DNA of 64,000 nucleotides from Cinnamomum chago (GCA_038049695.1 CP142453.1:20650001-20714000), one strand, 5' to 3'. Shown: positions 11,901 through 23,349, counted from the stretch's first letter. Numbers and translations: made by a program. Notes: a model not told the origin generated them from the sequence alone.

Positions 11901-14900
11901 AAAAAGACATTACAATTATCATCAATCAGGGTTCTAACAGACAGAACATCTGTAGTTAGATGTGGAGATAGAAAAATATTTTTCAGGGGTAATGAATGAA
12001 CAACACCACCAAGAGCTGTAATGGGAAGCTTTTGACCATCAACAGTATGAACTTGCAAATTTCCATTGTATGGTTGCATAGTAGAGAGATGAGCTGAGGA
12101 GGAGGTCATGTGATTTGAAGCTCCAGAATCACGATACCATATTGAGGATAGGGTTGGTGGTTACCTGAAATGCCAAGTGCAAAGAAGGCATTCATGATCA
12201 TTTGTTGAACAAGCTCAGGGGTGATTGGAGGAGTAGAGTTGGAGGCAGGTTGTGGTGAAGATGTGACCGATGTTGTAGGGGTATTTCTAGAAGTAGCAGC
12301 AGCTGCAGTGTTGGCGTGATAAGCTCGAGGAGTGCGATTTTGTGGCGGCCTTCTGCATTCGGTAATAACATGACCATTAGATTTGCAATAATTGCAGAAC
12401 TTGTTCTTGCACTGTGAGGCATAGTGTCCATAATTCTTGCAACCAAAACATTGGATTTTACTAAGATCTCTTGCAGCAGAACTAGTATGATGGACCATCC
12501 CTCCCGGACCTTGAGATATATTAGGGGCGTGATTTGCAGTGGCAACATATGCTACGTCAGGTGAATTTCATGAAGACTATTGTTTCAAAACATGCCGAGT
12601 GATTTGACTTTGTTCCTTGCGCAAGAGTTCATTGAGACACTTGTTCAGGGATGGAGTTGGACCCCTGCTCATCAGGTTGGAACGAACAATCTCATATTCG
12701 GGTCTCAATTTCATGAGAAACTGGTCCTGGGACTAGTTTCCCGAAATTTTTCAATCTCAGAAAGGGCTGCTTCAGATACATTGACATATGTTATCTCATC
12801 ATATTCTGCGCATAAATTTAGAAAAGCCATATAATAGTCCTGGATCGAAGAGGTGCCCTAAGAATACTGAGCAATCTCAAGTTCAAGTTAATATTGTCGG
12901 CAAAGTTCCCTTGGTGATATACTTGTTTCAGATATTCCCACATCTCCTTAGAGGTTTTGTAGGGTTTGAGATTCAGGATATATTGTGGTTCGAGTAACAG
13001 AACCAAGAATCCAGGTTTTGATCTTGGCATCCTTTGTATTCCAAGATAATATTTTTTTCACATCTTCTCTAGGTCTTGGATTCGATCCTGAAACAAGTCC
13101 CCACATTTCCTTTCCTTTAAGATATACTTGAAATTGATAAGACCAGGAAGTGTAGTTTTTGCCATTAAATATTATCAAGTCAATTTCAGTCTTTTCCATT
13201 TTAGTAGATCTATTACAATCTGTAATTAATTCCAACTGAATGTTGTTGCTAGAAAGCAAGTGTACTAAACCCAACTGATAATATGTGTTAATCAAAGGTG
13301 AACAAAACTCCCAACTGAGCAATCGGTGATGACAGAACAATAAAATAGCAGTTTTCTGCTCAAATAGAAAGTTTGAGAGCAAAAAATGTCCTAGGCGTCT
13401 TGATTTCTCAGAGAAGATGGAATACAATAGAAATATGGTGTGACGTCTGATCAATCAGACATCATAGGTGGATGAAGGATCAAATTACGCATTGATCAAA
13501 CCAAATTGCTCACCAAAATGAGCCAGATCCAGAAACTTGGACGGCTGTGATGAAAAAACACTGGAAAAACTGGAAATTCTTGAGAAAGGGTAGAAAACCT
13601 ACCTCTGTGATGCCAAAAATTCTCAAAAAATATCCATAAATACCATAATATCCGGTTGACCAAAATGGTTGCAGTCTCCAGGTACAGTGATGTTGATCTG
13701 AGGTTGGCCGCGTATGATCACAACTTGATCAGACCAACGAATGGAAGGCTTTTGACCAGAGAAGATACCGACGACTTCCAATACTTGGAAGATAGAGAAG
13801 ATTCACTCAAAAAACTCTGTATAGAGTTGTGTTTGCTCAAAGCTCTGATACCATGTCAATGACAGCAAGAAGAAAGATAAATTGTGCTGTGAATTCAATG
13901 ATCTCTTTGAGGGTCTCGATCCTCCTTTATAAAGATGTATTGTTGCTATACAATTTACAATGATTATAGTCATGCTAATCTTGATTACAACCATTCTAAT
14001 CTAATCATATCTCCGAAAAAGGCAAAGAATAAATTTACATAGCAGTACACATGTTAGGTGTTTTGACCAAGTAGCTGGGCTTATTTGAAATGGGCTGTGA
14101 CCCACTTAGCAGTTGTGACCCATTTAACACAATGTACTTTGGCTTCTCACCCTGAAAGACCCCATTTACCAATTATCTTTTTAAGGATCAAAGAAATTGA
14201 GGAAGAACTCTTTTTTTTTTTGAATGGTAAATTGAGGAAGAACTCAATGTGTAGAATCATAAAAATTATTATGATAGGAATTGCTATTATATTAATAGCT
14301 ATCAAGCTTATGTGATATAGTATAAAATGTAACAGCAACTAGGCATTCTGACAACTAGATATGAATTATTGTGACCTCTATGGAGTCACTATTAGAAATT
14401 TTGATGCAAGCCCCAAGGTTAGGGCTTGCGGAATAGTGCCGAAGCACAATAGGGTGCTAAAGCATGTGTCCACAAAGACCAGATAATGAGGACGCACCTC
14501 AATGGGAAAACCCAAATTCAATTAATCAACTCCAAAAATTTCTTCTCTACAATGCCATAGAAATAGGAAAACATAAATTAGTGCCTAAGGAACCTAATTA
14601 ATTTAGGAAACTAAATAATATGAAAGCCTAATTCTAATTACAAGAAAATTAGAAACTAAAACCCTAAATTTACTTGGGCCCTACAAATGTGGCCTGAGGT
14701 CTATATGCATCAAAGTTTCTTTTGGACCTTAACTGCCACATATGTAGTCATATTCATTAATTCGGTCTAAGGATTTCAGTATCAAAGAGATTCATTCGGG
14801 TATATCCCTGCTGTATTCCATGACTTTGTCCTAGGATCTCTCAACTCTTGAGATTGGCTTTATTTAAGATATAGCAGAGCCCTATCCCAACCTTTCTCAT

Positions 14901-17900
14901 ATATGTACTTGATTGTATTCTAGTAATATGTGTACTTTATGGTGGTTTGGAGGATCCCTGTATTAAAGTTTTTCCATGATTCAATATGTTTTCTGGTCGA
15001 AGTTTTCTCTTGTTGCTTTTGTATTTTCTTCAAATGAACTATTTGTGACAAGTTGCATTGTTGCAGGAGGGAAGTATGGGTCTTATGAAGAGTTTGGAGA
15101 AGTTTAAGCCCGAAGTCGGGTGCAGATTTTCGACATATTCATACTGGTGGATACGACAGACAATTAGGAGGGCTATAGTTCAAAATTCCAGAATCATCCG
15201 TTTGCCTGTATGACCTTATTCCTATTATAAGATAATTTGCTTCTCACCTTAATCAAGGCTGGGTGGGGAAACCTCCCCTTTCAAAGGTCCAAAAAATTAT
15301 GCTGCTTGGCTCCTTTGCTTCCAATCCTCAATAAAAGATCTATGCTTTTATTTTCCACAAGCATTCTTATTGTTTTAGTGATTTTTATGATTATGACTAC
15401 AATGGATATGGCAATCTTGAAACAAAGCATTGTTTTAGTAATGGACCAATCTAAAATCTTTCAACTTAATATATAAACGATAGAATAGAATAATGGAACT
15501 GAAAAAGTTGACACGACCAGTGATAATAAAACAGAAAATAAAACATGACTTTGTTAAATTTTATTTTCTATTTCTAATTCAAAGTATAAAATCATTATTA
15601 GAATACTAACATGCCAACGGATAAAAATTTCTCCCAGAATTATATCTCCATAGGCTTCTGACTTTTCATTGAAGAAAGTTCCCACAATGAGTAATGATAA
15701 ATTTTCCTACTAAGTATGCATTAAATTGCATTAACTATATTTTTCTCAGCCATGAAAAATGTTGAGAAATATGAATATACTATTGCCAATTTGGTATTTT
15801 AGATATAAAGAACCATGGAGGCAGAAAGTAAGGGGTCGTTTGCCTTTCATGTATGGGATAGGAAATGGGTTTTAGGCATGCAAATGTTACACGTGTGAAG
15901 CACAATAGCACATTACCATGTTTGTACGAATCACCATTTTCACGAGTCAATGAGTAAATCCAATGGTTTTAGATCTTTTGGATGTTTTTCATAAATTTCT
16001 CAAAATCCGTGAAGATATGAGATATGAAACTAAATGTCTTGATGATGTTGAACAGATCGGATCATGAATTGGGGGCCCACAGAAGTGCAGAAAATTAGAT
16101 ATATAGGTTGGATTTTTATGAACTTTTTTCACAACTTGCTTAAATTCTAATAAGATTTCAGATAATCAGCTTGAAGGTCTTGGAATTTATTAGTTCAATA
16201 ACAAATTGAATGGCTTTGATTACAAATATGGGGTCCACAAAAATGTTAAAAAGAACCTTGGTTGATGGGACTTGATCTTGTGACCAATTGCATAACTAAA
16301 TGCAATCACCATGTAAAACATGTTCTGGTGCCTTTTTGCAAGCGGGTGTTGTTAGAGTTTCACACCTATTTAGCTGTGAGAATATTGGTGTGAAAATGGC
16401 CTTACATACACACCATTTTCACACCTCATTTACACATTACATCCTTAAATTAGCACAAACAAACGTGATGATGCATAATCATTATGCATGTGAATCGTAA
16501 ATAAGTGGAAGCAAATGGCCCCTAAATGTAATATAAACAAGGGCATAAGTGTAATATACACTCCAGTTAACAAACAAAAGGGGATTCATGCTCCCCATTC
16601 ATTATCATGCATGAATTCCTGGAAGTTTTACAGCACTTCCTTTCTCTTATCTTCTCTATCTTATTCCGTTCTATCTTTATATCTCATCAAACCCTAGGTA
16701 TTTGATGCTTCTTATCTTCTCTATTTCTTCCTTTTCAATTGCAATCAAGGACATATTCTCTTCTTTGGCATCAAAGCCAAATTTGACTAAGGGGGAGGAG
16801 TTTTCTTGTTAGAGTTTGCAGCATTGGTTTGTAGAGATCTATGTAAGCAGTAGTTGAATATAGTATTTGGGGCCTTTTGTATACCATTTGGAAATTTTGA
16901 TAAAAAGAAAATAAGAATCTAAGCCCTTTGTAAGAGGAAAACAGGACTGGTAATGGAAGAGCTCTTTCACAGTTTTGTTAAATCTTGATGGTTTCTGCCA
17001 AAATTTATTTATTTATTTTTAAATTCTGTTCATTGTCCTATAAGCTATGGGGCTGGGGATCAAGAATATCCAAGTTGGAATCAGGTCTTGAAGGGGTTTA
17101 TGCAGACTAAATTAAGTTATTTTAACTGCTAGTTGCCGCTGTTGCTGCTTTAACCTGTGAACAGCAACTTAATTTGTGACTTTGTTGCTATTGGTTATTT
17201 AACTGCCTGTTTGGATAAGTAACCCACCAAGAAGATTATATAACGGCTCAAGCTTGACATAGTGAGTCCACAGAGAATAATTTCTCACTTTAATACCTGA
17301 ATCGCTGCCAGCTATAGTGGGCTAATGGACGAGTAAAGGAACTTGTCTTATTGTTGGTCTGTTGAAACAGCCTGGAGCACATTATTCCTAAATCAGGATT
17401 GTCAACAAAATTAGGATCTGCCCGTCACCAATATCGATTGTATCTGGTTATGCCAATCAGGCAAATCTTTTTAACCATGCAGGTACCAATTTTTATTCTT
17501 CTGTTCCTTGAAGGGCACATTGAGGGGTTTTGCATTTTTTTTTTTTTAGATTTAAGACCAAGGCCGAAGTTCACAGTGCTATTAACGGAATGGTCAATGG
17601 TTATGAGATCGAGAAATTTGGATTCAGTGAAACTGAAACGGAATCTGTTTGTAGGCGTTTCAGGTTCTACAGGATGGGATCGTGTTGGTGCTATGGTTTA
17701 GGTTTCAGTCTGTTGATGAGAAATCTCTCATCTTTTGACCCATGAGGCAATGAGTGATGCATGGGTGGAACTGGTGGGGAACTGAAAGGTGGTCAAACTG
17801 TCAAACCTTTCAAGCAACTTTCAGGAAACCTCGAAAACACTTTTGTGGGTTGGGTAGTGTCACGTTCTTGAGATTTTATCACTCCGGGAAATATAAGGAT

Positions 17901-20900
17901 AGTTTAGAGCTATGGAGTTTTTCTCATGATAATATCATCAAAACACATAAAAAATAATATTTAATTTAAATAAAAATAAAAATAGAAAAAAGATAGCCGT
18001 CATTGCAATCTTCTCTCCGTGCACCACACCCCTCTCATCAGCAGTGGGACGCACTGCCACCTTCAGATCCTCCATCAGCAACAACGTGTTGGATCACTGC
18101 TGTGTTCAGCAGCTACACTATCAATTTGGGCACCCCATGCACCATGCTTTCCAGTGTAATTGAGTTCCATCCGCAGTGCGAAAGGAACCCACACCCGTGG
18201 GCGGTGGACCTATGGCAGAGGACCTCCATCTGTGGGACCCACAACAGCACAACATGGCCCACCTCTTTTGTCCTCTCCAAGAACCCATCTGGCAGGAAAT
18301 CTAACGGCTCCTGACTGCTCTTCATGGCACCAAAATAAGCTTTACATGCCTCCCTGTCATTTGGGCACCTTACCACCCATAAAAATCTCTGCTTGCTCAT
18401 CTCTAGCCCAAGAGCCAACTCCTCCATCTGCTCAAAAGTCAGGGCCCTACCACTTCCAATTCCTTGGATGCTAACTAATCTGAGGTGTTTTCTTTTCTTA
18501 TTGGATGTCGAGAGTTGCTTTGATTGGGTGGTTTTATCGCTATTCTTGAAGGTGATTTTTTTTTTTTTTTTTTCAGTCATTTGGTGGGGTTCTGGGAATT
18601 GGTCTCATCATCGGAGGTTGGCAGATTGGGTGGAGGCGGCCTGGGGTATTTCAAGTTAATTGGGTGCAGTTTTTCATCATATTTTTAGAGTATCTATGGT
18701 TAGTTTGATTATGTTTTTAAGAAGTTAGTTTTGTTTCTGGCATATCTTTTCTTTGTTTTGTTTTCTCCCCCTTTGGGTTGGTGAAATAAAATTTTATTTT
18801 ATATACTAAAAAACACTCCCAGAAAAATGCATATGGCATTTAGGCCACAGCTATGGTTTTTTTTTTTTTTTTTTTTACTTTATTTAAGAGTCATGAAAAA
18901 TTCGTAATTTGCATGTGAGGTTTTGGTGTAGTTTGAACATCACCATAGTTGTATTCTCAAATTCATGAGTTCAGCTGATATGTTTTCTTGGTTTCGTTCT
19001 GATATGTGAGCAAGTGCTCCCATTATCTTCTCTGAGTTCAAATACTTTGTATCCTTTATTTATGGCACATCCTGCATGAGTGAAATTTATTTTTTTCAGA
19101 AGTAGATTGGAAGTTTTCCCTAGAAACATGGATGGCAATGGGTTGGGTTGAGTTCGGGTATTGGCTGAGCCGAACGCAAACCTGCCCCAAACCCGACCAA
19201 CTTACTATCAAACCTGCCCCCTAATAGGTTTAAACCCGGCCTGTGGCCATCCCTAACCAGAATTGATTAGGTACTAAGATTGTCATTCTTTCCACATGCA
19301 CATTGATATCTTAATCACATCCGGAGCTCATTCTTTCTTCAGTGTGGTTATGCCCAATGCCGAATTCTTCCTCAGAAGTCATTGCCTCAGAATTAATTTT
19401 TATTGCAGAATTTCGGAAGTGAAACAAGCAACAACAAAGTCATCTATCATGGGTGCACCCTGGAAATGAGAACAGTTACAATTACACCAAACTGAGGCAC
19501 ATCACATTTGAAAATATCAGATACAAAATGATACAACTGAAAATCAGGAAGCTTTTCTTCTTGAAAATACATGTGTTTGATACATGTTAAACTGATGGGT
19601 TAAATGTAAAACCCCTTATCTATGCTGTGTATGACTTGTGAGTGTCTTTTGTGGCTAGTCTGTTATTAATGCATTTCACACTTCCATTTGTATACACTGA
19701 TATCATATGTGCTTTGCTCACAGGAAAATGTATATGCACTTCTGACACAAATAAGAAACGTGCGGAGATTATTCATTCAAGAAGGCCATCAGCCAACAAA
19801 TGAAGAGTTGGCCAGACGCGTAGGTATTAGGGTTGAGAAATTGGAAATGGTGCTTGCCTCTGCTAGAAGTCCTGTCTCAATGCAACAATCTGTATGGCAA
19901 GATGAGGGTGTCACTTTTCAGGTATTGTTTTAGTTAATCATGTTAAATTGTTGGTTAAGGTACTTTACATCTTGACTGATTAATCAAAAAATACATTGCA
20001 TGTAGAAGGGTTGATCCTGAATGAAAGTCTTTTTTTCCCCAGCCATAGTACGGTTACAGCCTCCATTAAAAATTATTTCCTTTGAATTTAGTGAGCCCCA
20101 TTATGGAATGGACCATGTCTCAACATCTATCCTATATAGATGATTGTAATCATCCAATGATCCAATGAAAACAGTGTGCTTTTTATTTATTTTTTTGCCC
20201 TGCTTAGCCATGGTTTATGGCCTCCACTAAGAAGTATTTTCTGTGAATCTAGTGAGCCCCATTAAGGAATGGACCATTTCTCAACATCTATCACGTTTTG
20301 ATGATTGTATTCATCCAATGAAAGGAAAAAAAAAACTTTTTTTTTTGTTTTCTGCCTGGCCATTGTAGAGGTTTATGGCCTCCACAAAAACTATTTTCTG
20401 TGAATCTAGTGAGCCCTATTAAGGAGTGGACCATGTCTCAACATCTACCCCATTTAGATTATTGCAATCATCCAATGAAAGAAAAAAAAAATTATTTTCC
20501 TTGCCCATTGTAAACGTTATTTCCTCCATTAAAAAGCATTTTCTTGTAATCCAGTGAGTCCCATGGAATAGACCGAGTCTCAACATCTATCCTGTTTAGA
20601 GGATAGTAATCATCCAATGAAAGAAAAAGTGTATTCCTTTTTTTTTTTTTTTTTTTGGTCCGCCTAGCCAGAGTAAAGTTATGGCCTCCTTTAAGAAATA
20701 TTTTCCATGAATGTAGTGAGCCCCATTATGGAATAGACCATGTCTCAATATCTTTTCTGTTTGATGAAATTGGGTTGCTACAACCTGTGATATCCTGAGA
20801 CTTGTACACACCCTTGCACCAGTACCTATGAGAATAAATTACAATATCAATTTCATACTACATGTTCAATGGATGTCTATAGGATGCCATATCCTTGCAT

Positions 20901-21783
20901 TACTGTTACTATGTTAATTTTTTTCTTAAGTTTGATTAATTTTCTTTTCATTTGGATATTAAATAGAGAGGTATGTAAATAGTAATTATTCCTTTATAAT
21001 TAGAAATTTATCTAAAAAATGAAATATTCTTCTTTAAGAGAACTAAATCTTGCTACCTATGGTTTGAACCTTTTCTTATCATAGTAGTCTAATATGATAT
21101 ATAACTAGCATGCTATGGTTGGAGTACTGGTTGTCCATATTTATATCATGGATTTCAAAAATATGTAGTCATGTCTCTGCTCCTTGCCTCCCTAGCCAGA
21201 GTAGCGCATCATAAATTATAGCAAGTAGCACACAATTTTGATGATTGCTTTGGTTCGTCCAATGGAAGAGAATTCTGCAGTATTTTGCATCTGCCATGGT
21301 TCTCATCACGTGATTGATTGGATGCCAGCAGTCACAAGCGTGCGCCTTCTGAACTCGTGCATATCCACGGACACATTTAAAAGCCATGCTACACTACGTA
21401 TAGTTGGATGCACATTCAAGAACCATTGCATCTTCATTCACATCTTTCATGACATTGGGTTTAGATTCATCATTTTCATTTAATGCTAACAGGAGATTAC
21501 AGCAGACCCTGAGGCTGAAATTCCTGAAATCAGTGCAACTAAGCAGTTGATGAGGCGACACGTACGAAACCTCCTGTGTGTTCTCAGCCCTAGAGAGAGG
21601 CAGATAATTCGTCTTCGGTTTGGAATCCAAGATGGTGGTCAGGGGAAGACACTCTCAGCTATTGGTGATATGTTTGGGTTGTCTAAAGAAAGGGTCCGGC
21701 AATTGGAGAGCAGGGCTTTGGACAAGCTCAAGAATCACCTTTCAAGCGAAGGTTTAGAGGCTTATGTAAATTTACTTATTTAG
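1220..21783 (+). CDS. SIG6: Plastid RNA polymerase sigma factor, SIG6 type (5' exon missing)
   Basis: Nuclear gene for a sigma-70 factor that gives promoter specificity to the bacterial-type plastid RNA polymerase (PEP). Exons read by phase and splice sites: 1220-1359, 3347-3474, 3808-4050, 6369-6648, 6764-6994, 15067-15207, 19724-19921, 21493-21783 (TAG stop). They encode about 549 residues. Region 1.2 appears as [21 protein letters not shown]. Regions 2.1-2.4 run across exons 6764-6994 and 15067-15207 ([18 protein letters not shown], then [19 protein letters not shown]). Region 4 is in the last exon ([14 protein letters not shown], then [19 protein letters not shown]). The N-terminal variable part, with [20 protein letters not shown], the GLW stretch and the [11 protein letters not shown] block, matches SIG6 as I remember it better than SIG1-SIG5. 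The first visible exon opens in phase 2, so at least one upstream exon with the start codon and transit peptide is missing. Family assignment is firm; the paralogue call is from memory. Confidence 0.93.
2431..3109. repeat. Tandem duplication of about 300-380 bp in a SIG6 intron
   Basis: Unit 1 (about 2431-2727) and unit 2 (about 2728-3109) share, in order, CTATACAATATGTTGA, GGTCATTAATTTAATGAACTA, GTGGAGTTTTGGTGAGAATG, CTAAGGTTTTAAATCCCAGTG and GGACAAGTTGGTGCC. Unit 2 carries about 50 extra bases near 2780-2825 and a GATA/GA microsatellite at 2943-2993. The sequence lies in the intron between exons 1220-1359 and 3347-3474. Confidence 0.8.
2943..2993. repeat. (GATA)n(GA)n microsatellite
   Basis: About seven GATA units run directly into about eleven GA units inside the second copy of the 2431-3109 duplication. 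The first copy has only a short GATAGATTGATC at the same place, so the array expanded after the duplication. Confidence 0.9.
3563..3756. mobile_element. hAT-like MITE, 194 bp, with 8-bp target duplication
   Basis: The terminal inverted repeats are CATGGTTTAAAA at the left and TTTGAAACCATG at the right. The flanks are an exact 8-bp direct repeat, CTTTAGAC, at 3555-3562 and 3757-3764. An 8-bp duplication and CA-type ends fit the hAT superfamily. The interior is rich in CGAGTC/GACTCG units that can pair with one another. It lies in the 333-bp SIG6 intron just upstream of exon 3808-4050 and makes up more than half of it. No transposase is encoded. Confidence 0.85.
4413..4660. mobile_element. Probable truncated relative of the 5403 hAT-like element
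   Basis: The left end CATGGTTTAAAATAGTGGCTGTTATGG resembles the ends of the elements at 5403 and 44157 (given here by its position and shared AAAATAGTGGCTG core). No matching right end or target-site repeat was found, so the right border is arbitrary. Confidence 0.4.
5403..6225. mobile_element. hAT-like non-autonomous element, about 820 bp
   Basis: The left end reads CATGGATCAAAATAGTGGCT. The right end, read on the opposite strand, is CAAGGATCAAAATAGCAGTT. The flanks are CTTGCAAT (5395-5402) and CTTGTGAT (6226-6233), which agree at six of eight bases. The interior near the ends is rich in CCGCTA/TAGCGG words, and no coding capacity was seen. It lies in the SIG6 intron before exon 6369-6648. 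Confidence 0.7.
5648..5668. repeat. (CA)n microsatellite
   Basis: About ten CA units, inside the hAT-like element at 5403-6225. Confidence 0.9.
6649..6763 (+). other. Probable GC-AG intron of SIG6, 115 bp
   Basis: The exon ends AAAATTCAG and is followed by GCATTT. The next exon starts after GTCAAGCAG. Using the GC donor gives [20 protein letters not shown], the same length as the SIG6 homologue I remember. The nearest GT upstream (in TCTGTTAAA) would drop conserved residues. GC donors are a known minor class, but their usual context is AG|GCAAGT, and this one is weaker. Confidence 0.7.
8485..8761 (-). repeat. 3' LTR of the copia element
   Basis: It matches 13854-14129 with about 20 differences in roughly 276 bases counted by eye, plus one small indel. 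It ends next to a polypurine tract that reads GAGGGGGG on the minus strand. The element's terminal TG and CA are intact at one end; the inner end has changed from TGTC to TCTC on the + strand. Confidence 0.9.
9944..10325 (-). mobile_element. Solo LTR nested in the copia reverse transcriptase
   Basis: This 382-bp block interrupts the reverse transcriptase between the residues [10 protein letters not shown] and [10 protein letters not shown]. On the minus strand it begins TGATGCAGTG and ends CTACGCCA, so it has TG...CA ends. It also has a TATAAATAGAG promoter-like motif and a downstream AATAAAA signal, as LTRs do. It is flanked by a 4-bp repeat, ATGA on the + strand (9940-9943 and 10326-10329). 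No internal retrotransposon domains are present. Confidence 0.78.
13854..14129 (-). repeat. 5' LTR of the copia element
   Basis: On the minus strand it starts TGTTAAATGGGTC and ends CATTGACA, followed directly by the primer binding site TGGTATCAGAGC. On the + strand it is followed by CAATG, the target-site copy. Confidence 0.9.
14402..14712. mobile_element. Possible solo LTR or TRIM fragment, 311 bp
   Basis: It begins TGATGCAAGCCCC and ends TATGCATCA, with TG...CA termini. The flanks AATTT and AAGTT agree at four of five bases. No primer site, polypurine tract or coding domain is visible, so the call rests on ends and flanks only. Confidence 0.35.
15832..16522. mobile_element. PIF/Harbinger-like non-autonomous element, 691 bp
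   Basis: The left end is GGGGTCGTTTGCCTTTCAT. The right end read on the opposite strand is GGGGCCATTTGCTTCCAC. Both flanks are TAA (15829-15831 and 16523-16525), the 3-bp duplication typical of PIF/Harbinger. There is no transposase. It lies in the SIG6 intron 15208-19723. Confidence 0.7.
18000..18505 (-). pseudogene. Family 1 glycosyltransferase fragment (UGT72-like)
   Basis: The minus strand encodes the C-terminal half of a plant UDP-sugar glycosyltransferase. [38 protein letters not shown], a PSPG box with WVPQ and [10 protein letters not shown], and, in a different frame after about 18110, [20 protein letters not shown] are readable. The PSPG box is damaged: extra residues separate its motifs and the frame shifts after HGVP. 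No N-terminal acceptor domain is present. The order of motifs points to the UGT72 group. It sits inside a SIG6 intron and cannot make a working enzyme. Confidence 0.88.
19127..19255. mobile_element. Short hAT-like element remnant
   Basis: The left end is ATGGATGGCAATGGG and the right end is GGCCATCCCTA, an imperfect inverted pair of the TAGGGATGGCAATGGG type that is common in plant hAT MITEs. The interior has repeated CCCGACC/GGGTT words. A clear target-site duplication was not seen. Confidence 0.45.
20036..20780. repeat. Five-copy tandem array, about 155-bp unit, in SIG6 intron
   Basis: Each unit contains TATGGCCTCC or a variant, AGTGAGCCCCATTA, GGAATGGACCATGTCTCAACA and CATCCAATGAAA. The AGTGAG anchor recurs near 20092, 20251, 20408, 20552 and 20715, which gives spacings of about 144-163 bp. 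A still weaker sixth unit may lie at 21180-21290. Poly-A or poly-T runs of varying length sit between units. The array fills much of the last SIG6 intron (19922-21492). Confidence 0.85.
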
Positions 21784-23210
21784 AGCTTCTATTCATAGCT
21801 AATAGCATTTTTCTCTGACCTTTTTCTCTTAAAATTCAAATTTTATAAAGAAAACCAGTTGTTGATTTTACCTTTACCATTCGCTTCACTTTAATCATAT
21901 ACATGTGTGCACATGCTTTAGATTGAATCTGTTTTCTAATTTGGTTGTACATATTGATGTGTGCGCATGTGTATTGAATCCCAAGAGGTTATAAATTCTA
22001 GCTTTGGTCGCAGTCTGATCCGAATTTTATTTAACATGCCCCTCACCCCCTATATTGATGGCTGATCTGTTTGAAAAGGTCACTATTTTTTACCTGACAA
22101 ATGTGTTCTAGCTTCTCTTGAGATCCCTGGTTTTTTGGGTCTGGGGAATTTCAAGCTTTCACAAGACACTCGTGCTGAACAGAGACACCGGCTTTAGTAA
22201 AATGCATACAAAGTGAAATTGACTAGTGTTAAATTTATGAATCTCATTCAATAATAATCTCACTTCCGGATTTAATTTACCCAAAGATTTTAGTAACTAA
22301 AAAGATCTTATTTGTTGCCAAATGTGAACTTAGTTTAACCCAATGGAAAGTTCCAGCTTCTAAAGAAAAATTTGAAAATTTTATAGAGGTCCACCTCAAT
22401 CTAATTGGCAAACAGATCAAAGAATACAAAGGAGCAAGGGATGACTCTTGTAACATAAAATTCACATTATATATAATATGATACATCTATATATGTTCTT
22501 CAAAATCCATGTTGGAGGTTTCTTTTTTTTTTTAGATTTTTATGAAATAATATAACTTAAACACCTCTTGCAACCTTCACTTTTTCTTTCCATCACCAAC
22601 ATACTATCCCTCCTCAGTCTCACAATTAGCTTCTCTTCATCTCCATCACCAACCCACTTCATGTTCCACACTTCCATCTCATCTCTCTCTCTCTCTCTGC
22701 CACTTCATGATATACCATGTCTCTTTCCCTCTCAACCTCTCTCTTCCATCAATTTTTCCTCATCAACCCACATCTCATCCACCCTCTCATAACCACCGAA
22801 CACATTTTCACACCCTCTCATCTTCCAAATAACTCAACCACCGAGCCCACTTCTTTCCCATTCATCTTCTAAACACCCTTCCCATCACCAATCGACCATC
22901 TTCATCATTGATCTCAAGCCCCATCACCTCTTTTCTCATCTGTCTCTCAATCTCTCCTCCTTTTCCACAACCACACTTCTCTTCTCCTCTCTCATCAAAC
23001 TTTCAGACCCCAGATGGAAGAAGATGGACAATTTCTTACGTCAGTGAGTGCAGTTTGGTAAAAACAAATAATACAAACAACTCTTCGGTAGTTTTAGTTT
23101 TTTTTTTCTTCATAAATCCGTTTAATCAGAATTTAAGCTTTTTTTTTTTCATAAAAATCCCTTATTCTTATTTGTTAGCCCAGTCACGGGGCTAGGACCA
23201 TGAGACAGAT

Positions 23211-23349
23211 TGTACATGGCATGTGGGAAGAGTTTTCTCACATGTGACAAGCAAGTCCACACACATGGAAAGAAAGAGCTTGTACATGACATGTGGGAAG
23301 AATTTTCTGATAGTGACAAGCAAGCCCACACACATGGAAAGAAGGCCGC
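23211..23349. repeat. Two-copy tandem repeat, 70-bp unit
   Basis: The units share TGTACATG, CATGTGGGAAGA, TTTTCT, GTGACAAGCAAG and CCACACACATGGAAAGAA in order. The second copy begins at about 23281, and the two differ at only a few positions, so this duplication is younger than the others in the window. Confidence 0.9.

Larger units (their letters stand above)
8485..14129 (-). mobile_element. Ty1/copia LTR retrotransposon, antisense in SIG6 intron, degenerate
   Basis: Complete in outline: 5' LTR 13854-14129, tRNA-Met primer site TGGTATCAGAGC (13842-13853, minus strand), gag from about 13199, CCHC zinc knuckles near 12350-12460, protease then integrase about 12110-10900, reverse transcriptase about 10560-9221, RNase H about 9250-8800 ending near [16 protein letters not shown], polypurine tract at 8762-8775, 3' LTR 8485-8761. 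The flanks CAACG and CAATG form a 5-bp target duplication with one change. The reading frame is broken by several stops and frameshifts and by a nested 382-bp insertion. The element occupies most of the 8.1-kb SIG6 intron 6995-15066. It is probably immobile now. Confidence 0.93.

Noticed and set aside
22568-23195. ORFs rich in serine, proline and leucine
   Set aside because: They come from a CT-rich stretch (TCATCTC, CTCTCT, CATCACC repeats) with no domain or homologue.
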